Positions 54,848-64,000 of a DNA stretch of 64,000 bases are shown here, piece after piece. The stretch comes from Macrococcus sp. DPC7161 (GTDB lineage Bacteria; Bacillota; Bacilli; Staphylococcales; Staphylococcaceae). The position numbers and the translations under genes were made by a program. Within the stretch, counting starts at the first letter, position 1. Every line of letters begins with the position of its first letter. The DNA is taken from contig NZ_SDSC01000010.1 in assembly GCF_004117835.1 (NCBI RefSeq), positions 1-64,000 on the forward strand. Direction: 5' to 3'. The notes under the pieces are model-generated. The model was not told the origin of the DNA. It saw nothing but the letters and a program-made list of their open reading frames with translations, and did no database searches.

Positions 54848-55300
54848 ATGAGAGTAAAACAATCGACTAGAGCAACGTTAGAAAATCTGAAATATCCATT
54901 AAGATATAAACGTTTTTCTAAAATATTTAAACGAATAAAAAAATCAGACCGACGTTTCTTTATCAAGTTATTAAAAACAATTTGTAAAGATATCGAAAAT
55001 AAAGAAATGATACACTTTGCGACTTTTAGTCAAGTCAATTTAAATCAACATGGTTTATTACTTTTAATGAAGAATAGAGTCATTTTAGTGCATAGTAAAG
55101 TTAAGTCAAGACGTATTTTTTATGAAGTAATTCCTTATAATGATATTTTAGATATCGACTTTGATTTAGGTGAAGAAGCATATGGTCATTTGTATATGAA
55201 AGCAAAACGTGAGCATTTGACAGATAAAAATTATAAAATAAGATTAATACGTAATGAAGATTTACCACAAATTGTACAATTCATACGTAATCATTTATAA
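54848..55300 (+). CDS. Conserved hypothetical protein, PH-like domain possible
   Basis: A 150-residue, strongly basic protein. The N-terminal ~55 residues are helical and Lys/Arg-rich; the rest alternates strands (LLLLMKNRVILVHSKVKSR, YEVIPYNDILDIDFD) and ends in a helix, as in bacterial PH-like domains. No signal or membrane segment. AGGTGATGTC precedes the ATG. A small gene follows 11 bases after the stop. Function unknown. Confidence 0.75.
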   Translation: MRVKQSTRATLENLKYPLRYKRFSKIFKRIKKSDRRFFIKLLKTICKDIENKEMIHFATFSQVNLNQHGLLLLMKNRVILVHSKVKSRRIFYEVIPYNDILDIDFDLGEEAYGHLYMKAKREHLTDKNYKIRLIRNEDLPQIVQFIRNHL

Positions 55301-55311
55301 GGGGTGAGTAT

Positions 55312-55566
55312 ATGTCAAACATCGATAAGTTAGTTTCATATGCACAATTAAAATTAGGTCAATTTGGCCAAGATTACAGAGAAAATCATGAACATGATGC
55401 AGTACAAGAAATTCAGCCTAAATCATATGATGTGAATGGTTCTACAATTACTGTACATTACGATGCACATGATTACACTTTAAACTTAGAAGAATCAGGT
55501 GTTTCTGAAGTAACTGAAGCAGATGCGAAAGCAGTTGTTGATAGATTAAATTCATTCTTTGGATAA
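55312..55566 (+). CDS. Conserved hypothetical protein, 84 residues
   Basis: An acidic, soluble 84-residue protein (MSNIDKLVSYAQLKLGQFGQ start; C-terminal helix DAKAVVDRLNSFFG). Mixed alpha/beta prediction, no known motif. AAGGGGTGAG precedes the ATG. Co-transcribed with the basic protein upstream (11-base gap) and closed by a terminator. The opposite charges of the two products could mean that they interact; that is speculation. Confidence 0.75.
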   Translation: MSNIDKLVSYAQLKLGQFGQDYRENHEHDAVQEIQPKSYDVNGSTITVHYDAHDYTLNLEESGVSEVTEADAKAVVDRLNSFFG

Positions 55567-55575
55567 GATAATTAT

Positions 55576-55611
55576 GAGGGTAAGACTTTTTGGAGTCTTA
55601 CTCTCTTTTTT
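55576..55611 (+). terminator. Terminator of the 54848-55566 unit
   Basis: Stem GAGGGTAAGACT/AGTCTTACTCTC with a T6 run. Confidence 0.87.
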
Positions 55612-55642
55612 GTGGTGATATTTATTTGAATTTTTTTGTGTT

Positions 55643-55879
55643 GTGGCACTCAGATACATTTTGAGTGCCACAACTAAAAGAATCATCGAAATTTCATGGA
55701 GTAGTGGCACTCAGATTCGTTTTGAGTGCCACAACGAAAAGAATCATTGAAATTTCATGGAGTAGTGGCACTCAGATTCGTTTTGAGTGCCACAACGAAA
55801 AGAATCATTGAAGTTTCATGGAGTAGTGGCACTCAGATTCGTTTTGAGTGCCACAACGAAAAGAATCATTGAAGTTTCA
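55643..55879. repeat. 61-bp palindromic repeat array, type 2, left part
   Basis: Four units with hairpins GTGGCACTCA/TGAGTGCCAC at 55643-55671, 55704-55732, 55765-55793 and 55826-55854, exactly 61 bp apart. Loops vary (GATACATTT or GATTCGTTT). The array is broken at 55879 by the IS element. Confidence 0.93.
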
Positions 55880-57189
55880 AGTCAAGTCCATATTATTGTG
55901 TAATAAAAATTACAATGCAAATTAACCTATTACTTTAAAAATGTTTTGTTAATATCAAGTGTTTCAGACAAGTCTAATAAAACTGCTCCTATCAATCTAA
56001 AAGCAGAATCTTGATTAGGGAAAATTCTAATTACTGACTCCCTTCTTCGTATTTGAAGATTAGTATTTTCTATACTGTTTGTAGTCCTGATATGTTTATG
56101 ATGTCTCTCAGGGAATTTGAAAAATTGAGTGGCATCATGGAACCCTTCATCAAGTATATCTATAACTTTTTGAAACTTGGGGTTGTCTTCGACAAGAGAA
56201 ATAAATTCGTCTCTTAATTCCTTTGCATGTTGTATTGTTGGAGCTCTAAAAATACTCTTAAGTATTAGTCTTTCTTGTTCTGTATTCTTCTTCGGCATAA
56301 CATCAATCATGTTTCTTAAAAAATGTACTGTACATCTCTGCCATGGAACATCAAGAAATTCTTCTTTAATAGCTGATTTTAAGCCTTTATGTGCATCTGA
56401 AATTATTAGGTTCGGATTTGAAAATCCTCTAGCTCTTAAATCAGCAAAAAATTCTTGCCAGGCGATATGAGACTCTTTTTCAGAAACACTGAAACCGACT
56501 AATTCTCTTTTGTCTTGATGATTAATCGCTTGAGCAATATAAACAGCTTTAGACACTATTTTATGGTTTTCTCGCACTTTAATATACATAGCATCTACAA
56601 ACAAATACTTGTATGTATTTTTAGTTAATGGTCTTTCTGACCATCGTTTAATTTCAGGATCTAATTTCTTCAGCATATTAGAAACAAAAGATTTAGACAC
56701 TTGTTTGCCAGCTATGGATTCAACAAGTTTAGTTACTTTTCTTGTTGAAACACCATTTACAACTGATTCAATCATCATCAGTACCAATGTTTGATCCATA
56801 CGTGAATACTTTTCAAATAGCTCAGTAGAGAATTCACCATCTCTAGTTCTAGGAATTTTGAGGTCAATAGTACCGACAGGTACAGTAAGCTGTCTTTCAT
56901 AATAACCATTGCGAACTGCTTGTCTTTCATCTGTTTTTTCCTTGATATTTGCGTTGACCAACTTGTCACGTTCAGCTTCCATATACGCATTCATAATGGT
57001 GATAAGCTGTCCTTTAATAACATTGTTTAAATTACAATTTAATAATTCTTTTGTCATTTCTTCGAAATTTAATGTAAAATGAATCTGAGTCATTATATAG
57101 CCACCTCTACAATTTTTCTTGGTCGATTACATTGTACATTAGTGAGCTTATAATGGCTCTTTATATTACACAATTATATGGACACTTCC
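55880..57189 (-). mobile_element. IS256-family insertion sequence, complete, 1310 bp
   Basis: Terminal inverted repeats 55880-55904 and 57165-57189 match at 18 of 19 inner bases (GTCCATAT A/T ATTGTGTAAT), and each inner block sits 6 bases from the element end, as in IS256. An 8-bp target duplication AAGTTTCA flanks it at 55872-55879 and 57190-57197. Removing the element and one duplicate restores a perfect repeat unit. It holds one transposase gene. Confidence 0.93.
55930..57093 (-). CDS. IS256-family (Mutator) transposase
   Basis: A 387-residue DDE transposase, intact. Catalytic residues Asp167 (YLFVDAMYIKVRE), Asp233 (LIISDAHKGLKSA) and Glu342 (NSIENTNLQIRRRE) are in place, with the WQRCTVHFLRN helix between. 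It is clearly in the IS256 family but diverged from IS256 itself. GAGGTGGC lies upstream of the ATG. No stop codons or frameshifts, so it is probably active. Confidence 0.95.
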   Translation of the reverse strand: MTQIHFTLNFEEMTKELLNCNLNNVIKGQLITIMNAYMEAERDKLVNANIKEKTDERQAVRNGYYERQLTVPVGTIDLKIPRTRDGEFSTELFEKYSRMDQTLVLMMIESVVNGVSTRKVTKLVESIAGKQVSKSFVSNMLKKLDPEIKRWSERPLTKNTYKYLFVDAMYIKVRENHKIVSKAVYIAQAINHQDKRELVGFSVSEKESHIAWQEFFADLRARGFSNPNLIISDAHKGLKSAIKEEFLDVPWQRCTVHFLRNMIDVMPKKNTEQERLILKSIFRAPTIQHAKELRDEFISLVEDNPKFQKVIDILDEGFHDATQFFKFPERHHKHIRTTNSIENTNLQIRRRESVIRIFPNQDSAFRLIGAVLLDLSETLDINKTFLK

Positions 57190-57197
57190 AAGTTTCA

Positions 57198-57294
57198 TGG
57201 AGTAGTGGCACTCAGATACATTTTGAGTGCCACAACGAAAAGAATCATTGAAATTTCATGGAGTAGTGGCACTCAGATACATTTTGAGTGCCAC
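57198..57294. repeat. 61-bp palindromic repeat array, type 2, right part
   Basis: Two further units with hairpins at 57205-57233 and 57266-57294. Both carry the GATACATTT loop, like the first unit of the left part. They continue the array interrupted by the IS. Confidence 0.92.
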
Positions 57295-57336
57295 TACTAA
57301 ATCAAACCATACCTAACCAAATCATCCCAAATTAAA

Positions 57337-57373
57337 ATAAAAAATACTCATAAATCACAATGGATTTATGAGT
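57337..57373 (-). terminator. Terminator of menA
   Basis: Minus-strand stem ACTCATAAATC/GATTTATGAGT followed by ATTTTTTATTTTA. Confidence 0.85.
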
Positions 57374-57384
57374 AGCTATCACTA

Positions 57385-58305
57385 TTAAATGGCTAATGTT
57401 GCAATGACATAAAGTGCAAAGGCAAATAAGAAACCAAATACAGTATTAAATTGTCCTGTAACTTTCATTGCAGGCATTAATTCGATTGGTGTGTCGCCTC
57501 TTAAGAAACGTCGAACAGCTTTAATTGGTAAATTACCACTTAAAATCACAATGAATAATAACCAAGAGCCATAGTTTTGAAATGCAGCATAGAACACAAT
57601 TAAGAAGCTGATTAAATAAAGTACAGCCATCGTCATGACTGCAAATGTTTTACCTACTAAAATAACATAAGTTTTACGTCCGCTTGCTTTATCTTTCACA
57701 CGGTCACGAATATTGTTTGCCATATTGATCATACCGATATTAATCGATACAGGTATACTCATTAAAGCAGGATAGAAATGATAATAGTTACCTGTTTGGA
57801 TAAAGAATGTGATCATAATAATCATGAATCCCATGAAGAACCCTGCAAAGATTTCTCCGAACGGTGTCCATGAAATCGGTACTGGACCACCTGTATAAAA
57901 ATAACCAACTGCCATACAAATGATACCTACAATCAATACAAGCCATGATGATTTCATGCAGATATAAATACCAAGGATTGCTGCAATGACATAAAATGCA
58001 ATTGCTAAGTTGTAAACTGTTTTAGGTGACATGCCATTACGAACGATAGCACCACCAATACCAACTGACGTATGATCATCTAGTCCTCGTTTATAATCGA
58101 AATACTCATTAAACATATTTGTTGCCGCTTGAATGAGCAAACATGCAATCAACATTACAATTAACAGGTCTATTTTTATTGGCGCAAAGTATTTTGCGCA
58201 GGCTGTACCAACTAATACAGGTACAAAACTTGCTGTTAACGTATGTGGACGCATAAGATGATAATATTTCATAAAACCAGAATGCGTTTTTAAATGTTCA
58301 GACAT
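57385..58305 (-). CDS. menA: 1,4-dihydroxy-2-naphthoate polyprenyltransferase
   Basis: A 306-residue UbiA-type membrane prenyltransferase with about eight helices. The two Asp motifs are NMFNEYFDYKRGLDD (~65-79) and NMANNIRDRVKDKASGR (~195-210). It joins the isoprenoid chain to DHNA in menaquinone synthesis. AGAGGTAAAA precedes the ATG. Divergent from menF, sharing a 142-bp regulatory region. Confidence 0.95.
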   Translation of the reverse strand: MSEHLKTHSGFMKYYHLMRPHTLTASFVPVLVGTACAKYFAPIKIDLLIVMLIACLLIQAATNMFNEYFDYKRGLDDHTSVGIGGAIVRNGMSPKTVYNLAIAFYVIAAILGIYICMKSSWLVLIVGIICMAVGYFYTGGPVPISWTPFGEIFAGFFMGFMIIMITFFIQTGNYYHFYPALMSIPVSINIGMINMANNIRDRVKDKASGRKTYVILVGKTFAVMTMAVLYLISFLIVFYAAFQNYGSWLLFIVILSGNLPIKAVRRFLRGDTPIELMPAMKVTGQFNTVFGFLFAFALYVIATLAI

Positions 58306-58447
58306 GATTTTACCTCTTTAAATTTATTTTGTTCTTGTTAAATTTTATGATTTATTTTGTAAACAGTCAATATGGTGCGAAAGACTATATTAATATATAG
58401 ATTTAGTGATAAAATAGACTTAATATTGCTTGAAAGAAGTGTATAGT

Positions 58448-59725
58448 GTGAATGACCATTCAAACGTATGTGAACCTAGTGTTCATATTTATAAAATCAA
58501 TAAAATATTAAATATATATCAACTGTATTGTCATTTTAATGATAAAAAATCAGTATTGATTAATAAAGATAAAAGCTTTCAATGGATTGGTATTGGTCAA
58601 TATAAAGCCATTCAATTAGATGAAATCAATCCCGCTGCAGTTGAAAAGACGTTTAAAGGTTATTTTAAACATATAGATACAGATTTAAAACGTCACGTAA
58701 AACTTTTCGGCGGATTTCATTTTGATCAATTAGGGAGTTCGTACTTTAAAGACTTTGATTTAAGTCATTTTTATATTCCTAAAGTTCAAATTGAAATAGC
58801 AAACGGTGAAACGATAGTAACTTTAATCGATGGATCACAAGAGGAATTAAATCAAATTGTTCTTGCTATTGAAAACTTAGATACACTGATTGGCAATTTA
58901 AATATTACAATCAATACACCTGAAATTGCTTCTGTAGTTGATTTGGATTTGAATCAATTCAAAGATAATGTATTAAAGGCGACGCATTTAATGACCACTT
59001 CGGATTTAGATAAAGTGGTGTTAAGTCGAAAAAAACGTGTTCAAATGACACATATTGATCCAGCAGATATTTTGTATCGTGCTTTAACAAATGATGAATT
59101 TAGTTATTTTGCGATGATACCATCAAATGATGCCATCTTTATTACGAAAACGCCTGAACAACTTGTAAAGTTAGAAGGTCAAACTTATGTAACGAATGCA
59201 ATTGCAGGCACGATGGATAAAAATATGCCAGATGCTAAAAATGTATTGTTAAATGATGAGAAAAATTTAATGGAACATCAATTGGTAACCAATAGCATTG
59301 TGAGTGATTTAAAACAAGTGACAGAGGATATTGTTTATCATCATTCACCAATCATTATGGAAAATCAATTTTTCTATCATCTGTATACACCGATATCAGG
59401 GAAGTTACAAAATGCGAGTTTACTAGACCTTGCAAAAATATTACACCCAACACCAGCGTTAGGAGGGTTCCCGAAATATTTATCTAATGCATTTTTAAAA
59501 GAAGCCAATGAAGAAAGAGGGCTTTATGGTGCACCACTTGGCTATATGGATTTATGTGGTGATGGTGAGTTTATTGTTAGCATTCGATCAATGCTAATAC
59601 AAGGTAATGAAGCGTTGATGTTTGGTGGTTGTGGTATTATTAAGGACAGTCAAGTCGATTTAGAAGTACATGAAACAGAAATCAAATTTAATCCAATGTT
59701 TAAAATGTTAGGTGGAAAATTATGA
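58448..59725 (+). CDS. menF: Isochorismate synthase
   Basis: A 425-residue chorismate-utilising enzyme making isochorismate for menaquinone. The C-terminal half carries DKVVLSRKKRV, the catalytic ITKTPEQLVKL, AIAGTM, LHPTPALGGFP and GDGEFIVSIRSMLI. GTG 58448 is preferred because GAAAGAAGTG lies just upstream; TTG 58430 is the alternative. menD overlaps by 4 bases. Confidence 0.93.
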   Translation: MNDHSNVCEPSVHIYKINKILNIYQLYCHFNDKKSVLINKDKSFQWIGIGQYKAIQLDEINPAAVEKTFKGYFKHIDTDLKRHVKLFGGFHFDQLGSSYFKDFDLSHFYIPKVQIEIANGETIVTLIDGSQEELNQIVLAIENLDTLIGNLNITINTPEIASVVDLDLNQFKDNVLKATHLMTTSDLDKVVLSRKKRVQMTHIDPADILYRALTNDEFSYFAMIPSNDAIFITKTPEQLVKLEGQTYVTNAIAGTMDKNMPDAKNVLLNDEKNLMEHQLVTNSIVSDLKQVTEDIVYHHSPIIMENQFFYHLYTPISGKLQNASLLDLAKILHPTPALGGFPKYLSNAFLKEANEERGLYGAPLGYMDLCGDGEFIVSIRSMLIQGNEALMFGGCGIIKDSQVDLEVHETEIKFNPMFKMLGGKL

Positions 59726-61380
59726 ATCAACATTTAACTGAACAAGTCTTTACACTCGTTCGTGAATTATATCAATATGGTGTTCATGAAGTGGTGATTT
59801 CACCAGGTTCAAGATCAACACCAGTTGCGATAGCGTGTGAAGCACATCCAAAAATGAAAACGTACATACATCCAGATGAAAGAAGTGCAGGTTTCTTTGC
59901 ATTAGGTTTGATTAAAGCGACAAAAAAACCAGTAGCGATACTTTGTACTTCTGGAACAGCAGCAAGCAACTTTACACCAGCTGTATCTGAAGCGGATTTA
60001 AGTCAATTACCACTTGTTGTTTTAACGAGTGATCGACCACACGAATTAAGAAATATGGGTGCACCTCAAGCCATTCAACAGGTGAATATGTTCCAATCAT
60101 TTACGAAATTTCAAAGTGATTTCCCGTTAGCAGATGGTGAAGCATTAACAATTGATATGATTGAAAATACAATCATGCAAGCATCCCAATATTTTTATGG
60201 TCCAGAAACTGGTGTCGTGCATTTCAACTTACCATTTAGAGAACCTTTACTTCCTGATTTATCATTAAAGCATTTGATGTACACAGGTAAGAAACCTCTA
60301 GTGAAATATAATAAACAATTTGATGTATCAATTGTTAAACCAATATTAAAAGAAACGAATGGGGTTATTATTGCTGGGGATTGCCAGAATATTGATTTGT
60401 CTGAAATGCTTACATTTTCAACGATTCACAATATTCCAATCATCGCATGTCCACTTAGTGGCATTCGTCATACGATGCATCCAAATGTGATCACAACAGG
60501 GGATCATTTATTTAAAGTCATGCAAGATATTGAGCCAGGCTTCATTATTAGAGTCGGTAAAGCGCCTGTTTCTAAATCGACGAACCAATGGATTAAAAAA
60601 CAAAACGTGCCACAAATATTGATTCAAAGTCAAACATTACCAAAATACTTCCCGAAAATGCCTGATCTATATTTAGAAATGAGTCCAAACGATTGTTTTA
60701 GACAACTGAGTAATTTAGAAGTTTCAACAAGTAAGCAATGGTTGAATTTATGGCAGAAAATGAATGATATTGCGATTCATGAAATCCATCTGTATCAATT
60801 ACAAGTTAATGATGAAGGAAGTATTTATCCACAACTGTTTGAACAAATGACGAATGAAGATGTATTATTCTTCGGGAATTCTATGCCGATTCGTGATGCG
60901 GATTCATTCTTCGTGAAATATAAGGGTCTACCATATTGTAACCGTGGTGCCAATGGTATTGATGGTGTTGTTTCAACCGCACTTGGTATGGCAGCACATA
61001 AAAAAGTAACATTGTTTATCGGTGACATTTCTTTTTATCACGATATGAACGGATTAATCATGTCGAAGCTGGATCATATTGATATTAATATCGTTGTCTT
61101 TAATAATAACGGTGGGGGTATCTTTAGTTATTTACCACAAAGTGAGGAAGAACAATACTTTGAACGCTTATTTGGTACACCATTGGATTTAGATTTCAGT
61201 CATACAGCAAAGTTATATGACTTTAACTATGTAAAATACAATGTGTTCGACAAAATCACATTACCAACAAGTGGACGTAACATCATTGAAATCAAAACAG
61301 ATCGCAATGATAATGTCATTGCACACAGAAGTTTAACCGAAAAAATTAAGGCAGCCATTGAAGATGCAGCAAAAAAATAG
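59722..61380 (+). CDS. menD: SEPHCHC synthase MenD
   Basis: A 552-residue thiamine-diphosphate enzyme that condenses isochorismate with 2-oxoglutarate. EVVISPGSRSTPVAIA at the N-terminus, CTSGTAASNF, and the ThDP-Mg motif GDISFYHDMNGL..NNNGGGIF near residue 435. ATG overlaps menF by 4 bases; menH starts 17 bases before its stop. Confidence 0.95.
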   Translation: MNQHLTEQVFTLVRELYQYGVHEVVISPGSRSTPVAIACEAHPKMKTYIHPDERSAGFFALGLIKATKKPVAILCTSGTAASNFTPAVSEADLSQLPLVVLTSDRPHELRNMGAPQAIQQVNMFQSFTKFQSDFPLADGEALTIDMIENTIMQASQYFYGPETGVVHFNLPFREPLLPDLSLKHLMYTGKKPLVKYNKQFDVSIVKPILKETNGVIIAGDCQNIDLSEMLTFSTIHNIPIIACPLSGIRHTMHPNVITTGDHLFKVMQDIEPGFIIRVGKAPVSKSTNQWIKKQNVPQILIQSQTLPKYFPKMPDLYLEMSPNDCFRQLSNLEVSTSKQWLNLWQKMNDIAIHEIHLYQLQVNDEGSIYPQLFEQMTNEDVLFFGNSMPIRDADSFFVKYKGLPYCNRGANGIDGVVSTALGMAAHKKVTLFIGDISFYHDMNGLIMSKLDHIDINIVVFNNNGGGIFSYLPQSEEEQYFERLFGTPLDLDFSHTAKLYDFNYVKYNVFDKITLPTSGRNIIEIKTDRNDNVIAHRSLTEKIKAAIEDAAKK

Positions 61381-62143
61381 CATATTACTAGTGATGTTGC
61401 ATGGCTTTTTAGGCAGTCATCAAACCTTTTTAAATCATCAAACACACATTGAAAATGAAGATGATCAAATTAAAGTATTATCGATTGATTTACCTGGGCA
61501 CGGTGCAAAGTGTGAAGATGATGTGACTTGGGATTTTGAATTTGTATCGCGCTATGTATTAGAAATGATAAAATCACATCAACAATATAGGCGTGTAGTA
61601 TTAATGGGATATTCTATGGGGGGACGCGTTGCATTGTATATAGCAACGCATTATCCAAATGCAATAGATGGTTTAATCATTGAAAATGCATCACCCGGCA
61701 TAGAAGAAATAGAAGAACGACAGAAGCGACACTTACTAGACGTTGCACGTGGTGAAGCGATTGTTAAAGATTATAATGGCTTTGTTGAACGCTGGGCACT
61801 GTTACCTTTGTTTAATACTGCAAAGCCATTACCTGAATCAGTCGCCAAATCACAACAAAGGATTCGTTTATCACATGAACCAAATCAATTAAAAAAAGCT
61901 TTAGCGGATTATGGGACGGGCAACCAACCTAATTTATGGCCACTATTAACTCAAATTAAAGTACCTGTGTTACTTTTATCAGGGACATTAGATGTGAAAT
62001 TTACCAATATCACGAAACGTATGCATCAGTTAATTCCGAATAGCATGCATATTGAATGTAATGCAGGCCATACAATTCATGTGGAAGATTCAAGATTTTT
62101 TGATACAATAATAGTATCGTTCATTAAGGAGGAAATACAGTGA
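61364..62143 (+). CDS. menH: SHCHC synthase MenH
   Basis: A 259-residue alpha/beta hydrolase: LHGFLGSH oxyanion region, nucleophile Ser84 in [11 protein letters not shown], Asp in LSGTLDVKF and His in NAGHTIHVE. It removes pyruvate from SEPHCHC. ATG 61364 lies within menD and has no strong ribosome-binding site, so it depends on coupling; TTG 61358 is possible. menB overlaps its end by 4 bases. Confidence 0.92.
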   Translation: MQQKNSILLVMLHGFLGSHQTFLNHQTHIENEDDQIKVLSIDLPGHGAKCEDDVTWDFEFVSRYVLEMIKSHQQYRRVVLMGYSMGGRVALYIATHYPNAIDGLIIENASPGIEEIEERQKRHLLDVARGEAIVKDYNGFVERWALLPLFNTAKPLPESVAKSQQRIRLSHEPNQLKKALADYGTGNQPNLWPLLTQIKVPVLLLSGTLDVKFTNITKRMHQLIPNSMHIECNAGHTIHVEDSRFFDTIIVSFIKEEIQ

Positions 62144-62958
62144 CTAGAGTTTGGGAAACAATTAAAGAATATGACGAAATAAAATATGAGTACTTTGAAG
62201 GTATCGGTAAAATTACGATTAACCGTCCTCATGTACGTAATGCATTTACACCTAAAACAGTAATGGAAATGATTGATGCATTTTCACGTGCACGTGATGA
62301 TCAACGTATTGGTGTGATCGTTTTAACAGGTGAAGGCGATATGGCATTCTGTTCAGGTGGAGACCAAAAAGTACGTGGCCATGGTGGTTACGTAGGTGAC
62401 GATAATATTCCTCGTTTAAACGTATTAGATTTACAACGTTTAATTCGTGTTATTCCAAAGCCAGTTATTGCGATGGTTCGTGGTTATGCAATCGGTGGTG
62501 GACACGTATTACATGTAGTATGTGACTTAACAATTGCTGCTGATAATGCACGTTTCGGTCAAACAGGACCTAAAGTAGGTTCATTTGATGCTGGATATGG
62601 TTCTGGTTATTTAGCACGCATTATTGGTCATAAAAAAGCACGCGAAATTTGGTACTTATGCCGTCAATATGATGCTCAAGAAGCATTAGATATGGGCTTA
62701 GTGAATACAGTAGTACCTTTAGCAGATATCGAAGATGAAACAGTGAAATGGTGTAAAGAAATTTTACAACACTCACCAACTGCTTTACGTTTCTTAAAAG
62801 CAGCGATGAATGCAGATACAGATGGCTTAGCTGGTTTACAACAATTCGCTGGTGATGCGACATTACTTTACTACACTTCAGACGAAGCGAAAGAAGGTCG
62901 TGACGCATTTAAAGAGAAACGCGAACCTAACTTTGATCAATTCCCTAAATTCCCGTAA
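62140..62958 (+). CDS. menB: 1,4-dihydroxy-2-naphthoyl-CoA synthase
   Basis: A 272-residue crotonase-fold enzyme. [35 protein letters not shown], and [19 protein letters not shown] line the active site; [13 protein letters not shown] is the usual C-terminus. GTG 62140 with AAGGAGG 9 bases upstream. It closes menF-menD-menH-menB; a terminator separates it from menE. Confidence 0.97.
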   Translation: MTRVWETIKEYDEIKYEYFEGIGKITINRPHVRNAFTPKTVMEMIDAFSRARDDQRIGVIVLTGEGDMAFCSGGDQKVRGHGGYVGDDNIPRLNVLDLQRLIRVIPKPVIAMVRGYAIGGGHVLHVVCDLTIAADNARFGQTGPKVGSFDAGYGSGYLARIIGHKKAREIWYLCRQYDAQEALDMGLVNTVVPLADIEDETVKWCKEILQHSPTALRFLKAAMNADTDGLAGLQQFAGDATLLYYTSDEAKEGRDAFKEKREPNFDQFPKFP

Positions 62959-62960
62959 GC

Positions 62961-62987
62961 AAAAAGCAGCCTAGTGCTGCTTTTTTT
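62961..62987 (+). terminator. Terminator of the menFDHB operon
   Basis: Stem AAAAAGCAGC/GCTGCTTTTT with a T run, two bases after the menB stop. Confidence 0.9.
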
Positions 62988-63047
62988 GTGCAGTTTTTGA
63001 ACGTCAAATTAATCTTTTTGGTATGATAAGAATAAGGAAGTGAAGTC

Positions 63048-64000
63048 ATGAATTGGTTAAAACTAGCAGCAGCACAATATCCGAATAAAGCTGCCATCAT
63101 TTATTCAAATCAAACCATTACATATAAAATGCTCTATCACAATGCAATGAAAGTAGCCTATCAATTAAACACATTGGATGAAAGACGCATTGCGATTCAA
63201 GCTGAAAATACATTAGAAGATGTTTATTTCATTCATGGTGCGATATTAGCAGGTATTGAAATGGTCATGATCAATAAACATTTAACGACAAAAGAAATTA
63301 CAGGACAAATGAAGTCTGTTGATACACGTCTTTGTTTTAGCAATCAAACGCTAGACATGGATTGTATCCATAAACAACAATTTATCACTCGTGCCTTAAA
63401 TCAATCTAACCTATTTAAAGGTGTAGACAATAAAGATGAAGATATCTTATCCATCATGTTTACGTCTGGCACAACTGGTGTTCAAAAGGCAGTGCCACAA
63501 CGCTTTAAAAACCACGTTGCAAGTGCGGTCAATTGTAAAAAGACATTTGTATATGATCACGATGCAGTTTGGTTAGATGTATTGCCATTATTTCATATTA
63601 GTGGCTTAAGCATTTTATTAAGAGCGGTAATGGATGGCTGCACAGTGGTCTTACATGATCAATTTGAACCTTCAAAAATCATTCAAGATTTAGCACAATA
63701 CAAAGTGACACATCTATCACTTGTTCCTCAAACACTTGAGCGATTAATTCAAAATGGTCTTAACGAACGCTATCATTTACAAGGTGTATTGATAGGTGGC
63801 GCGAAACTTGATGAGCGATTACTTGAAACATCACGCCGTTTAAACATACCAATCTATACTTCGTTTGGGATGACAGAAACGTGTTCTCAAATGATTACCG
63901 CAACACCAGAAGATATTCAAAAGCACTTTAAAAGTGTAGGACGAATGAATGACAATTTAAAATTGTTTGAAACTAATGATGGTATTTATGAAATTGGTGT
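63048..64000 (+). CDS. menE: 2-succinylbenzoate-CoA ligase, 5' part (cut by window end)
   Basis: The ATG at 63048, with AAGGAAGTG 6 bases upstream, opens a frame that runs off the window after 317 codons. It is an ANL-family adenylating enzyme: phosphate loop MFTSGTTGVQKAVPQ at ~144, LPLFHISGLSILL, and SFGMTETCSQ. It activates succinylbenzoate with CoA for menB. A terminator after menB and the 89-bp gap suggest its own promoter. Confidence 0.92.
   Translation, partial: MNWLKLAAAQYPNKAAIIYSNQTITYKMLYHNAMKVAYQLNTLDERRIAIQAENTLEDVYFIHGAILAGIEMVMINKHLTTKEITGQMKSVDTRLCFSNQTLDMDCIHKQQFITRALNQSNLFKGVDNKDEDILSIMFTSGTTGVQKAVPQRFKNHVASAVNCKKTFVYDHDAVWLDVLPLFHISGLSILLRAVMDGCTVVLHDQFEPSKIIQDLAQYKVTHLSLVPQTLERLIQNGLNERYHLQGVLIGGAKLDERLLETSRRLNIPIYTSFGMTETCSQMITATPEDIQKHFKSVGRMNDNLKLFETNDGIYEIG

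Noticed and set aside
55643-57294. Resemblance of the GCACTC-N11-GAGTGC hairpins to the CIRCE heat-shock operator
   Set aside because: CIRCE is TTAGCACTC-N9-GAGTGCTAA. Here the spacer is 11, the outer bases differ, units are repeated six times and no promoter or chaperone gene follows.
55643-57294. The repeat array as a CRISPR
   Set aside because: The period is 61 bp with the whole unit conserved; there are no unique spacers and no cas genes.

Overview
The window is a chromosome segment of a low-GC Firmicute and almost certainly a Staphylococcus. The evidence is an rrn-linked array of 23 tRNA genes ending in two aberrant tRNA-Gly(TCC) genes of the kind used for pentaglycine cross-bridges, plus airS/airR, an xdrA-like regulator, traP, prsA, ecsAB, hemEHY, comK and the menaquinone genes in staphylococcal arrangement. 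I do not assign a species. The ppx-ppk1 pair, a second ClpP and some local gene orders make S. aureus itself less likely, but that is inference.

Layout. 1-2474: end of 23S rRNA, 5S rRNA and 23 tRNAs. 2587-3808: an unusual two-gene unit (coiled-coil/J-domain protein plus HIRAN protein), then a stand-alone tRNA-Leu(CAA). 4081-9373: small housekeeping or accessory genes (YczE-like membrane protein, Nudix, P-loop kinase-like, cupin, DUF1232, phosphotransferase, SDR) and a divergent ClpP paralogue with a CtsR-like operator in its promoter. 9555-15224: a PfoR/EIIC-type membrane protein and two tandem copies of an amino-acid ABC transporter operon. 15299-19805: queG-trmL-nitroreductase, a 35-residue membrane peptide, nagA with a degenerate NagB-like protein, and a 50-residue acidic protein. 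19905-25039: fumC, ppx, ppk1. 25122-31738: nitroreductase, RluA-type synthase, GNAT-nitrilase fusion with the AirSR oxygen/redox two-component system, CDF transporter and the XdrA-like regulator. 31960-46245: a block that resembles the B. subtilis yhe/yha-prsA-hpr-hit-ecs region. 46418-50787: hemE-hemH-hemY and lplA. 50862-53706: IDEAL-domain protein, comK, two tRNAs, a YjcQ-like protein and panE. 53771-57294: palindromic 61-bp repeats, a second tRNA operon of seven genes, two small proteins and an IS256-family element inserted inside a repeat array. 57385-64000: menA divergent from menF-menD-menH-menB, then menE cut by the window end.

Functional links. Respiration and heme are prominent: AirSR senses oxygen or redox state, hemEHY and hemZ feed heme synthesis, menFDHBE and menA make menaquinone, and fumC belongs to the TCA cycle. 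Secretion and envelope quality control are represented by prsA, ecsAB and hpr. The two non-proteogenic tRNA-Gly genes link the tRNA array to cell-wall synthesis.

Most notable points: the ClpP paralogue with a 15/17 match to the CtsR box; queG, whose frame offers only ATC as a start next to a strong ribosome-binding site; the J-domain/HIRAN pair at a tRNA locus; a 198-bp identical tract between the duplicated ABC ATPase genes; a clean IS256-like insertion with an 8-bp target duplication in a six-unit palindromic array; and a perfect 18-bp palindrome in the comK promoter.
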